NCBI GenBank assembly: GCA_018650165.1
Contig: JABIGM010000006.1
Location: 1-32,678 of the forward strand
DNA: 32,678 bases
Reading direction: 5' to 3'
Origin: Methanobacteriota archaeon
GTDB taxonomy: Archaea; Thermoplasmatota; Poseidoniia; Poseidoniales; Poseidoniaceae
Part shown: positions 15,810 to 23,437 of the stretch, piece by piece
How the letters are laid out: each line of letters starts with the position of its first letter
How positions within the stretch are numbered: position 1 is the stretch's first letter
The notes under the pieces: model-generated
Databases searched by the model: none
What the model saw: only the letters and a program-made list of their open reading frames with translations
Told to the model about the DNA's origin: nothing
Made by a program: the position numbers and the translations under genes

Positions 15810-17894
15810 ATGGAGGGAATATATGTCACTTGGTTGATTTCCGCTTTGACCATCGGAGTACTGCTTATGCCGGTGGTAAAGCCACCTTGGGCTAAGGTTA
15901 CTTTACATGGTTTCATTGACTTTTTACGACGATATTGGTTACATCTTGCAATCGTATTGCTAATCTACAATGCGAAAGATTTCCTCGATGAAATCGACCG
16001 TATACTGATGGCTAACACTGGAGGAATGCTCAATATGACTCCGTGGATTTATGCTATTGAAGGAGACATGGTTTTGTGGGTACAACAGACATTCATGGCA
16101 GATTGGTTGACTTCCTTCATGACCCACTACTACATTGTAGGTTTCATGGTTATCTGTTATGTTTCAATCTTCTACTTTGCATATTTCGATGACCGTTATA
16201 TTGCAGATAGAATCAGTTTGACAATCTTCTGGGTATATCTCTTAGCGATTCCATTTTATCTGTTTTTCAATGTACATGTGACAGGAAATTATATTCCCGG
16301 AATGGAAACACTTGCATACAATCATACTCCTGAGATTAATGATTGGTTCCATCGAATCGACCCTCTTACAAATGGAATGCCTAGTTTGCATATTGGGTTC
16401 CCATTTGCAGTTTGGCTATGCCTACTTCGTTTCGATACAGATGGACGATGGAAAATTTACCGTCGAATTGTATTTGGTTACGTATTATTAACAGCATTCT
16501 GTATTGTATATCTAGGAATACACTGGTTCATGGATATTATTGGTGGCATGGTTGTAGCAGCAATTGCAGTATCTCTCGCTAACAAAATGGCAGACCCTAT
16601 GTGGAAGATTTTTGACGAGAGAACTATCAATGCCCGCTTGGTTACAGTATTAACAAATCCTAGTCGTGCATTTGGAGTAATAAAGAAAAATATATCTGAA
16701 ATATATTCCAGATATTCTCGACCTACAAGTAAAGAAACCGGGGTTATGTTGACAATCGTGATGGTCCTTTTGGCAGGTGTAATTACTTGGGATCTAACTC
16801 ACCAGTCATTTCCAGCAGGAGGAGTCGATGCTCCAGTAGGAGTTGCTGCTGCGGACGGTTGGCTTGTTACCTTGGATGATAAAGGTGAAGATGCAATTGT
16901 TGTAGTCCATGATTTATCAAACCTTGAATCTGAAATTACCGTGGTCCAACCACATCTAGATCGCAATTCAACATATGATATCCGAGGGGACTTACTTTTA
17001 ATGGCCAATACGACACAGTTAGTTTTGGTTGATTTGAATAATCCAGAATCAATTGTGACAACAAAGGAAGTTGATTCTCCAACTAAACTTAGCTTCATTT
17101 CTGATGAAAAATTCGCAGTCATACAGGATGGTCAGATCACTTATTGGGAATTAGATGGTGACGAAGTGAGCGGGCCATCAGTTCCCGAAAACGATTCAAT
17201 CTTATTGTTTGAATCAAATGGTGACCAAATAGTAATGGTATTTGCCAGCGATACTGACAAAGTTCACTTTGGCTTTGTCGAAAACGATGTTTTGGCTGCT
17301 ATTGAAATAAATGCTACATCGAGTGTTACGGAAGATGAACTTCTTATAGCGGCAGGTTTGAATGTTGATATTGAAAACGCCACGATTGTGGACGTGGCTA
17401 TTTCTGATAATAAATTAGCAGTAAGTATTGACATCAATGCCACTACTAGATTGGTATTACTCGATACCACCACTGGTGACTCTTTCATTGTTTCAGATCC
17501 TAAAAACCAAGTCTTTGACCCTCACATGGGTTATGGAATCTTGATGTTTACAGCATATCAAAATCTCGATCCACTAAATTCCACAGGCAAAGATGCAGAC
17601 CGTGAAATATACATTCACACACTTGAATCCAATTTAACTACACAGCTCACTGCAGATGATTTAGACCAATGGGCACCAATGGTATTGGAAAGCCATTATG
17701 TGTATCAACAGATAGACGGAGATGGTCTAATTAGTGTTGAAGTACAAGAAAAGGACCCCAAATTACAGCCGTATGCCTCGAATATACTTCAATTCGGAGT
17801 GATACTAATAATCGCATTAGTTTTCATTAACCTAGTTCAAAGGCAATTTGAGGCGAATTCAGTCAGCCCCCATGATAGCGAACACGCTTCATGA
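15810..17894 (+). CDS. PAP2-superfamily membrane enzyme fused to a large exported domain
   Basis: The protein has 694 residues. The first 260 form a multi-helix membrane domain with PAP2-type catalytic signatures: PSLH at 191-194 and GIHWFMD with His238 and Asp242, as in inositol-phosphoceramide-synthase-like (PAP2_3) members. These enzymes move phosphate or phospho-headgroups at the membrane surface, so a role in lipid or glycan-lipid metabolism is likely. After a further helix near 312-330 there is an exported region of about 330 residues with repeating short beta-strand units (LVTLDDKGEDAIVVVHDL, then LVLVDLNN and ITYWELDG). It reads like a beta-propeller of LVIVD/TolB type. A final membrane helix lies near 664-683. 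GGAGG lies 7 nt before ATG 15810. The 3' end overlaps the convergent bud32 gene by 32 nt. Confidence 0.85.
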   Translation: MEGIYVTWLISALTIGVLLMPVVKPPWAKVTLHGFIDFLRRYWLHLAIVLLIYNAKDFLDEIDRILMANTGGMLNMTPWIYAIEGDMVLWVQQTFMADWLTSFMTHYYIVGFMVICYVSIFYFAYFDDRYIADRISLTIFWVYLLAIPFYLFFNVHVTGNYIPGMETLAYNHTPEINDWFHRIDPLTNGMPSLHIGFPFAVWLCLLRFDTDGRWKIYRRIVFGYVLLTAFCIVYLGIHWFMDIIGGMVVAAIAVSLANKMADPMWKIFDERTINARLVTVLTNPSRAFGVIKKNISEIYSRYSRPTSKETGVMLTIVMVLLAGVITWDLTHQSFPAGGVDAPVGVAAADGWLVTLDDKGEDAIVVVHDLSNLESEITVVQPHLDRNSTYDIRGDLLLMANTTQLVLVDLNNPESIVTTKEVDSPTKLSFISDEKFAVIQDGQITYWELDGDEVSGPSVPENDSILLFESNGDQIVMVFASDTDKVHFGFVENDVLAAIEINATSSVTEDELLIAAGLNVDIENATIVDVAISDNKLAVSIDINATTRLVLLDTTTGDSFIVSDPKNQVFDPHMGYGILMFTAYQNLDPLNSTGKDADREIYIHTLESNLTTQLTADDLDQWAPMVLESHYVYQQIDGDGLISVEVQEKDPKLQPYASNILQFGVILIIALVFINLVQRQFEANSVSPHDSEHAS

Positions 17895-18540
17895 TTTGCT
17901 CTAATCTCTTGACAACATCAATTGCACTTGGAGGTAAACCCCCTGGTGCCGCAACGGGCTCTCCAAGTTCAATATCAAGTTCCGAGTAACCTTCGAGAAC
18001 CAGATCCATCGCATCCCCAATACTCGGATGGCTTGCCCTTAAAATCTCATGAAGTACATGTAAGTCGATTCCTAATCCTTCTAATTCATATTCTCTCGAT
18101 GATAGTCCCAAATCAATTAGAACGGCATCTCCATTTTCTGTAATCAGTATATTATTTGTTGAAAGATCACCATGGTTTACTGCATTTCGATGTAAAATAC
18201 GGATTGATTTACCGACGTTTTTTAGCAGTTCATCAGTATGCTTTCCAGCATGCAAAATGTCGATAAGAGTTTGACCTTCGATTTTTTCCATTATAATCGT
18301 TGATTCTTGCATATCAACATCCCAAATCGCAGGAACAGGCGCCCCTATACCAGATAACCAAATAGTAAGTTTAACTTCATTATTCATTCTTGTTTTTGTT
18401 AGACTGCGGTCCAAATCAGGGTGTCTCCATCCTCTTGGTTGGCGTATTTTCATGACTGCAGGTCGGCCAAACCATGAGCCAGAATTCACCTCGGCTTCAG
18501 CACCGAGATGGAGTCGTTCGCCGTGTATCCACGCTTGCAT
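17863..18540 (-). CDS. bud32: Bud32-type KEOPS kinase/ATPase
   Basis: This is a 225-residue small atypical protein kinase, the Bud32 subunit of KEOPS, which works with Kae1 in making t6A on ANN-decoding tRNAs. Visible motifs are GAEAEV (13-18), Lys31 in VMKIRQPRGWRHPDLD, HGDLSTNN (123-130, catalytic Asp125 and Asn130), and DLG with Asp143. GIDLHVLHEILRASHP follows, close to the Bud32 family pattern AVDLYVL...THP. The C-terminal tail ends in VRYHGG; the family normally ends in an Arg-rich segment. The frame continues to ATG 18645, but the extra residues overlap nadA on the other strand, and Bud32 proteins normally begin just before GAEA, so ATG 18540 is used. It is a stand-alone gene; Kae1 is not in the window. 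Confidence 0.9.
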   Translation of the reverse strand: MQAWIHGERLHLGAEAEVNSGSWFGRPAVMKIRQPRGWRHPDLDRSLTKTRMNNEVKLTIWLSGIGAPVPAIWDVDMQESTIIMEKIEGQTLIDILHAGKHTDELLKNVGKSIRILHRNAVNHGDLSTNNILITENGDAVLIDLGLSSREYELEGLGIDLHVLHEILRASHPSIGDAMDLVLEGYSELDIELGEPVAAPGGLPPSAIDVVKRLEQIMKRVRYHGG

Positions 18541-18604
18541 TGTATAACCTGGGGTAGTGTATGGTTGAAAAAGGAGTGCCTGCACCGACTGATGAGGCAC
18601 ACCC

Positions 18605-19735
18605 ATGACCATGTCATTGCCTATGTGCGCCATCGACTTCACCAACGATGAGATGGGTCCTGAAGAATCTGCGATAGCAGAACGGATTTCCGAACTGAAA
18701 AAACAAATGGGTGAGGATTTATTGATCCTTGGACACCATTACCAAAGAGATCAGATTGTAATGCATGCAGACCTTTTGGGTGACTCGTTTTTACTTTCGG
18801 AATTAGCAGCTAAATCCAAAGCCAAGAATATTGTATTTTGTGGAGTTCATTTTATGGCGGAATCTGCCGATATTCTGACTTCTGATGAACAGCGAGTAAT
18901 TCTTCCAAACATGCGAGCCGGATGTTCAATGGCAGATATGGCTGCCCTAAACGATGTTGAGATTGCTTGGGAGCAGATTCTAGAGAGTTCTGGGTTAAGT
19001 GACCCAGCCACTGCAAAAGAAGGCGAATCCTGTTTAATTCCAGTAACCTACATGAATAGTGCAGCGGAATTAAAGGATTTTTGTGGAAGCCATGGCGGAA
19101 TTGTTTGTACTTCTTCAAATGCAGTAGGGGTTTTGGAATGGGCGTATGAACGCGCTGGACCAAAAGGAGCAGTTCTCTTTTTCCCCGACCAACACCTTGG
19201 ACGAAATACTGGGCTTTCGATGGGGATTAGTTTGGACAGGATGGCAGTATGGACGCCAGACCAAGAAAACGAACTACCTGAGGATGTAAAAGTAATATTG
19301 TGGCATGGATTTTGCTCAGTCCACAAACGATTCACAGTCGAGCAAATAGATTCCTTTAGAGATAAACATCCAGATGGCTTAGTCGTAGTACACCCAGAAT
19401 GTCCAATGGAGGTAGTCCAGGCTGCAGATGCAAATGGTAGCACTGAATTTATTCGTAGATTTGTTGCTGAACAAAAACCTGGAACGAATATTGCAGTTGG
19501 TACTGAAATAAACATGGTTGCTAGACTTGATTCACAGCACTCCGAACTTGAGATTGAGTGTTTGGAGCCAACAATTTGCCCTTGCTCGACGATGTATATG
19601 ATTCATCCAGTTTACTTGATGGATGTACTTGAACGGCTTGCTGAAGGTGAAATACCTAACCAGGTAATTGTAGAAAAATCGATTCAGAAAGGTTCGAAAA
19701 TTGCTCTTGAACGAATGCTATCAATCAAACAATAA
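18605..19735 (+). CDS. nadA: Quinolinate synthase
   Basis: NadA condenses iminoaspartate with dihydroxyacetone phosphate to quinolinate for NAD biosynthesis, using a [4Fe-4S] cluster. The protein is 376 residues. It shows ILGHHYQRDQI (41-51), the three cluster cysteines in RAGCSMAD (Cys107), VHPECPMEV (Cys266) and TICPCSTM (Cys325 or 327), plus CTSSNA and GTEINMV. The length is slightly above the usual 300-370. The N-terminal 20 residues before ESAIAERI are variable, so the start could be ATG 18605, 18611 or 18623; I use 18605, preceded by a weak GAGG. NadB and NadC are not in the window. The 3' end overlaps the convergent crcB gene by 15 nt. Confidence 0.96.
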   Translation: MTMSLPMCAIDFTNDEMGPEESAIAERISELKKQMGEDLLILGHHYQRDQIVMHADLLGDSFLLSELAAKSKAKNIVFCGVHFMAESADILTSDEQRVILPNMRAGCSMADMAALNDVEIAWEQILESSGLSDPATAKEGESCLIPVTYMNSAAELKDFCGSHGGIVCTSSNAVGVLEWAYERAGPKGAVLFFPDQHLGRNTGLSMGISLDRMAVWTPDQENELPEDVKVILWHGFCSVHKRFTVEQIDSFRDKHPDGLVVVHPECPMEVVQAADANGSTEFIRRFVAEQKPGTNIAVGTEINMVARLDSQHSELEIECLEPTICPCSTMYMIHPVYLMDVLERLAEGEIPNQVIVEKSIQKGSKIALERMLSIKQ

Positions 19736-20077
19736 CTCTACAGATTTCCATCCAGCATATGCCAGTAATGGACAAAAGATCATTGTAATCAAAACATAGC
19801 CAATAGCTTTAGTTTGCTCTTCATTCCACAATTCGATAGTTTCTACCGAGAAGGCAGACATTGTTGTGAATGCTCCGAGTATTCCAGTCCCTAGAAGTAG
19901 TGTCATTTCTTTAGAAATCATCTCATTTGCCAGAGCAGCCATACATACCCCTAGTAGTAAGGACCCCAAGGCATTGACAAGAAGAGTTCCCTGAGGAGTC
20001 CCAATCCATTCGGATACTGCAAAGCGTAGCGTTGCCCCGATTGCACCGCCTATTGCCACGGCAAGATATGAATTCAC
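19721..20077 (-). CDS. crcB: Fluoride channel CrcB/Fluc
   Basis: This is a 118-residue four-helix membrane protein that exports fluoride as a dual-topology dimer. Family signatures are GGAIGATLRF near the start, GTLLVNALGSLLLG with the conserved Asn, and GTGILGAFTTMSAFSVET, which carries the Phe-box region and the TTxS turn. The start is GTG 20077 with GAGAGGG about 5 nt upstream. I looked for a fluoride riboswitch in the 65 nt before the start and saw no convincing GGxGAUGG/GCUGAUGA pair. It is divergent from the RdgB gene. Confidence 0.93.
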   Translation of the reverse strand: MNSYLAVAIGGAIGATLRFAVSEWIGTPQGTLLVNALGSLLLGVCMAALANEMISKEMTLLLGTGILGAFTTMSAFSVETIELWNEEQTKAIGYVLITMIFCPLLAYAGWKSVELLFD

Positions 20078-20142
20078 GAAACCCTCTCACAAGGCATGCT
20101 CTATCAATCATACTCAAGAGCCTGATACCACAGGGCCCAATC

Positions 20143-20787
20143 ATGACCTTATGGTTCATGACCAGCAATGCAGGTAAAGTTGCGGAAGCGAAGGAGTATT
20201 TTTCTCACCTTGGAATCACAGTTGAGCAATTTGAGTTTGAAGCAATTGAACCACAGGCTGACGATATTGAAATCGTCGCACTTTCTAAAATAGAACAAGC
20301 AATACCACATTTACCAAATCCATCTGACCAATTATTAGTTGAAGATGCAGGATTATTTGTTGGTGCATTAGAAGGTTTTCCCGGGGTATATTCATCCTAT
20401 TCTCTTGAAACAATAGGGCTTCATGGGATTCTCAAATTAATGGAGCATTTACAAAGTGAAGACCCGGTAATGGATGGTAAATTAAGAAACGCAGAGTTCA
20501 GAGCAGTTGCGGCTCTCTACCAAAACGGACAAACGATTGTCGCAGAGGGAGTATGTCCTGGCCGAATTGCACACCAATTAGATGGAGAAGAGGGTTTTGG
20601 CTTTGACCCGATATTTATTCCCGCAGATTTGGATGAAAATGGCAACGCTTTACAAGCCGGCGAAATAGGTGTAACCAGTACACATGGCGCCACTTTCGGA
20701 GGTATCTCTTTAGAAGAAAAGCAGGCCTATTCACACCGTCGAAGAGCACTCACTAGTTTGGTTTCAAAACTTGACAGACTGGGGTGA
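20143..20787 (+). CDS. rdgB: XTP/dITP pyrophosphatase (HAM1/RdgB family)
   Basis: This 214-residue house-cleaning enzyme hydrolyses XTP, ITP and dITP to monophosphates so that deaminated purines stay out of nucleic acids. Motifs are TSNAGKVAEAK at the N-terminus (substrate loop), VEDAGLFVGALEGFPGVYS (catalytic Asp region), GEEGFGFDPIFIP, and SHRRRAL at the C-terminus. All are typical for archaeal HAM1 proteins. The frame runs upstream to 20032, but the extra 37 residues overlap crcB and are not family-like, so ATG 20143 (MTLWFMTSNAGK) is used. The next gene follows after 39 nt on the same strand. Confidence 0.95.
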   Translation: MTLWFMTSNAGKVAEAKEYFSHLGITVEQFEFEAIEPQADDIEIVALSKIEQAIPHLPNPSDQLLVEDAGLFVGALEGFPGVYSSYSLETIGLHGILKLMEHLQSEDPVMDGKLRNAEFRAVAALYQNGQTIVAEGVCPGRIAHQLDGEEGFGFDPIFIPADLDENGNALQAGEIGVTSTHGATFGGISLEEKQAYSHRRRALTSLVSKLDRLG

Positions 20788-20826
20788 GATTCTTGAGTGT
20801 GAGCGGTTTGGCTTGAGGTGAGCAGC

Positions 20827-21720
20827 ATGAAATTGTCCAGACTTATCGTGTTACTTCTGCTCTTCGGAGACCTTATTGTCTTCTTTACTATGCAGAGGGA
20901 TTTTGATGAGAATGGTCGCTGGGCATTAGTTGGAGGCGCTCTTATTTTAGCGATTATTTGGGTTTACCTCGGAGACTCGCCAGCCAATAAGCGACCAGTC
21001 GCACAAAGAACACAACAGGCGACTCGGATACCAATTAATCAGGCCACGCCTGATGTAGATATTCCTGAAGTCGTAACAACAGATGAGATGGATGGAGCCT
21101 CCCTTCGTGAAAGAAAAATGGCCAAAGTAAAGGCATCTAATGAAGAAGAAGCAGAGGATATGATTACAGTTGAGCCGGAAGATGGCTTAGAAGAAATCAC
21201 ACTTTCCGTTGAAGAAGTTCATGTTGCTGATGAATATGTTGTAGAAGTTTCACCACAATCGATAGAGGATGCAAATATTGCAGCTCATATTAACGACAAG
21301 CGAGAACGCCACGAAGTTATTCGTGCACGAATCGAAGAACGCCGAAGAGGCCAGATGGTAGAAATTAGAGCTTCCACAGCAAAAATGTGGGAAGAGCATA
21401 GTTCTGGGGAAGACCTAGTTGGGCTAATTCAAAGCGAAAACCACGGGCATAATATTCTCATTGAACCGGATACAGCAGAAGCGGGGCACGTTTACGGGGC
21501 TACACTAGTTCGTCTCGATCCTTCAACAATACTCAAACTAAGAGTCCCTCTTGATTCGGGATATGTTGTTATTGAAACCGATAGAGTAGCAGGCGCTGAA
21601 AAGATGTCATTACCAGAAGGTGTACCTTCGCCTGAGGAATTAGGTCTACCTCCTCTGCCGGCGCCACCGGGTGCATCTGGTGCATTAGCAGCCCTTCGAG
21701 ATGAGATATCAAACGACTAA
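20827..21720 (+). CDS. Membrane-anchored acidic protein of unknown function
   Basis: The 297-residue product begins with two adjacent membrane segments (about residues 5-22 and 32-49), followed by a linker and a long charged cytoplasmic region. That region includes an Arg/Glu-rich predicted coiled coil (HINDKRERHEVIRARIEERRRG) at about residues 155-180. A compact segment with GHVYGATLVRLDPSTILKLRVPL follows, and a Pro/Ala-rich tail ends the protein. I do not recognise a family. A GTG at 20818 is in frame, but GAGGTGA five nt before ATG 20827 (MKLSRLIVLL) supports the latter. Its stop directly abuts the stop of the enoyl-CoA hydratase gene. It may be co-transcribed with rdgB. Confidence 0.72.
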   Translation: MKLSRLIVLLLLFGDLIVFFTMQRDFDENGRWALVGGALILAIIWVYLGDSPANKRPVAQRTQQATRIPINQATPDVDIPEVVTTDEMDGASLRERKMAKVKASNEEEAEDMITVEPEDGLEEITLSVEEVHVADEYVVEVSPQSIEDANIAAHINDKRERHEVIRARIEERRRGQMVEIRASTAKMWEEHSSGEDLVGLIQSENHGHNILIEPDTAEAGHVYGATLVRLDPSTILKLRVPLDSGYVVIETDRVAGAEKMSLPEGVPSPEELGLPPLPAPPGASGALAALRDEISND

Positions 21721-21727
21721 TCAGCGA
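21715..21727. repeat. 13-bp repeat at a stop-to-stop junction, copy 1
   Basis: GACTAATCAGCGA covers the abutting stop codons TAA and TCA (TGA on the minus strand) of two convergent genes. The same 13 bases recur at 30722-30734 in the same arrangement. Confidence 0.4.
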
Positions 21728-22545
21728 TGTTTCCATTGAGGTGTGTCACGGTTAATAAAAGCCTGAACGCCGATTTCTTTATCCTCGCTATCGAAAAGAT
21801 TTGCAAACGCTTCAGCCTCAATTGCAACACCATCTGTGATGCTATTATCTAGGGCAGCACGAATCGTCTTCTTCGCTACTCTAAGCGTATGCATCGATTT
21901 AGATGCAATAGTTTGAGCAATCTTCAAAGTCGCATTTTCTAATTCATCAGGCGATACTAATTGGTTCACAATTCCGATTCGGTATGCTTCATCTGCATCG
22001 ACATTATTTCCTGTCATGACCATTTCCATTGCTTTACCATAACCCACTAAATGGGCTAGCCTTTGAGTTCCACCATATCCTGGAATTAGACCTAATTTGA
22101 TTTCGGGAGTGCCAAATGTAGCTCTGCTACTTGCGATTCTAATATCACATGAGCAAGCGACTTCACATCCGCCACCTAAAGCGAAACCATCGACCATGGC
22201 AATGGTCGGTTTGGATAAATTCCAAATTGCTTCAATAGCATTATCTGTAAATATATCACGAATTTCTTTCGAACCCTTTCCAATAAATTCGGTAATATCT
22301 GCGCCTGCAACAAATGCATTTGGTTTTGTCCTCTTTCCTTCAGGTGGAAGATTGGGGCCAGCACCACAAATCACCACACATCTTACAGAATCATTAGATT
22401 CTGCCCAAGAACACATTTTCTTTAGAGCAGCAACTACTTCTTGATTCAAAGAATTGAGTTTGTCGGGGCGGTTGATTGTAACTTTAGCGATAACTCCATC
22501 ACCGTTTTCACATGGGATTTCTTCGATGTTCACGACTTCGCTCAT
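21721..22545 (-). CDS. Enoyl-CoA hydratase/isomerase (crotonase family)
   Basis: This is a 274-residue crotonase-fold enzyme, most likely hydrating 2-enoyl-CoA in beta-oxidation or branched-chain acid breakdown. The oxyanion-hole segments are AFVAGADITEF (77-87) and FALGGGCEVA (121-130). Both catalytic glutamates are present: Glu128 in GGGCEVA and Glu148 in GTPEIKLGLIPGYGGTQRL. This favours hydratase activity over isomerase or hydrolase variants. A basic insertion of about ten residues (PNLPPEGKRTK, 64-74) precedes the first oxyanion loop. ATG 22545 (MSEVVNIEEI) is preferred over ATG 22587, whose extra 14 residues are not family-like. No other fatty-acid genes are in the window, so the pathway is open. 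Confidence 0.92.
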   Translation of the reverse strand: MSEVVNIEEIPCENGDGVIAKVTINRPDKLNSLNQEVVAALKKMCSWAESNDSVRCVVICGAGPNLPPEGKRTKPNAFVAGADITEFIGKGSKEIRDIFTDNAIEAIWNLSKPTIAMVDGFALGGGCEVACSCDIRIASSRATFGTPEIKLGLIPGYGGTQRLAHLVGYGKAMEMVMTGNNVDADEAYRIGIVNQLVSPDELENATLKIAQTIASKSMHTLRVAKKTIRAALDNSITDGVAIEAEAFANLFDSEDKEIGVQAFINRDTPQWKHR

Positions 22546-22619
22546 GTACCACCCGAGGAAGTCATGACAAATCAACCTTGCAAGCACACATTGAAAGTTG
22601 AGAGGCCCACCGTTGTATT

Positions 22620-23399
22620 ATGCCCGCCCGTGAAGAGTCATTGGTAGTAGCAAAAGATTTAGGCAAGAGGTATGGTGATTTCATTGCTTTACATCCTTTG
22701 AATGTAGATGTTAGTTCAGGAGAGTTTTTCGGAGTTTTTGGGCCAAATGGCGCTGGCAAATCAACGTTCATTAAATTACTAACCGGGCAACTCCGACCAA
22801 GTATCGGCGGAGTAGAGGTATTGGGAATAAATGCTGCTAAAGACCCACAAAAACTCAAAGCCAATATCGGTATTGTTCCAGAATCAGAATCTCCTCCATC
22901 CTACCTTACTCCAAGTGAGTTTTTGCAATTCGTAGGTAAACTTCGTGGGATAGAAGACTTAGACAATAAAGTAGAATATTGGATGGATTGGTTTGGCCTT
23001 AATGAGAAAAGAGACACTATGTGTAAAGATCTCTCAAAGGGTCAACGACAAAAGGTAATGTTAGCTTCAGCCTTCATTCATGAACCGCGACTATTATTTC
23101 TTGATGAACCATTTGCAAACCTTGACCCAATCTATCAGAGGAAATGTCGGCAATGGTTGCTGGACTTAGTTGCGAGTGGAGGCACTATTTTCCTGTGCTC
23201 CCACGTTCTTGAAATGGCAGAAAGAATGTGCAACAGAATGGCTATTATCAATAATGGTAAGGTGTTAGCAGCAGGAACCGTAAAAGAACTTAAAAATTCA
23301 GAAAACGAAACCCTCGAAGATGTATTTATCCGATTGGTAGGGCATTCGATTGAAGAGGCCGAAAGATTGGAAGATGAAGAGGCTAGTGAGGAGGAATAA
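22620..23399 (+). CDS. ABC transporter ATP-binding protein
   Basis: This is a 259-residue ABC ATPase of the drug/lipid exporter (ABC-2) type. Walker A is GPNGAGKST (41-49), the signature is LSKGQRQ (138-144), and Walker B is LLFLDEP (158-164), followed by the D-loop NLDP and the H-loop His in LCSHVLEMAERM. The C-terminus is acidic. It energises export by the membrane protein encoded immediately downstream. The end of this gene contains GAGGAGG, which serves as the ribosome-binding site of that gene. Start ATG 22620 follows a short divergent gap from the hydratase gene. The cargo is unknown. Confidence 0.95.
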   Translation: MPAREESLVVAKDLGKRYGDFIALHPLNVDVSSGEFFGVFGPNGAGKSTFIKLLTGQLRPSIGGVEVLGINAAKDPQKLKANIGIVPESESPPSYLTPSEFLQFVGKLRGIEDLDNKVEYWMDWFGLNEKRDTMCKDLSKGQRQKVMLASAFIHEPRLLFLDEPFANLDPIYQRKCRQWLLDLVASGGTIFLCSHVLEMAERMCNRMAIINNGKVLAAGTVKELKNSENETLEDVFIRLVGHSIEEAERLEDEEASEEE

Positions 23400-23437
23400 T
23401 TCTGCCAGCACTAATCACAAGTCGAGATTGGTCTGAA

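Noticed and set aside
18541..18645. Longer start for the Bud32 kinase
   Set aside because: The extra residues overlap nadA on the other strand, and Bud32 proteins normally begin just before the GAEA motif.
20078..20142. Fluoride riboswitch upstream of crcB
   Set aside because: The leader has some pairing (GGCTCT/AGAG) but no conserved fluoride-aptamer blocks in the right order, and only about 65 nt are available before the divergent gene.
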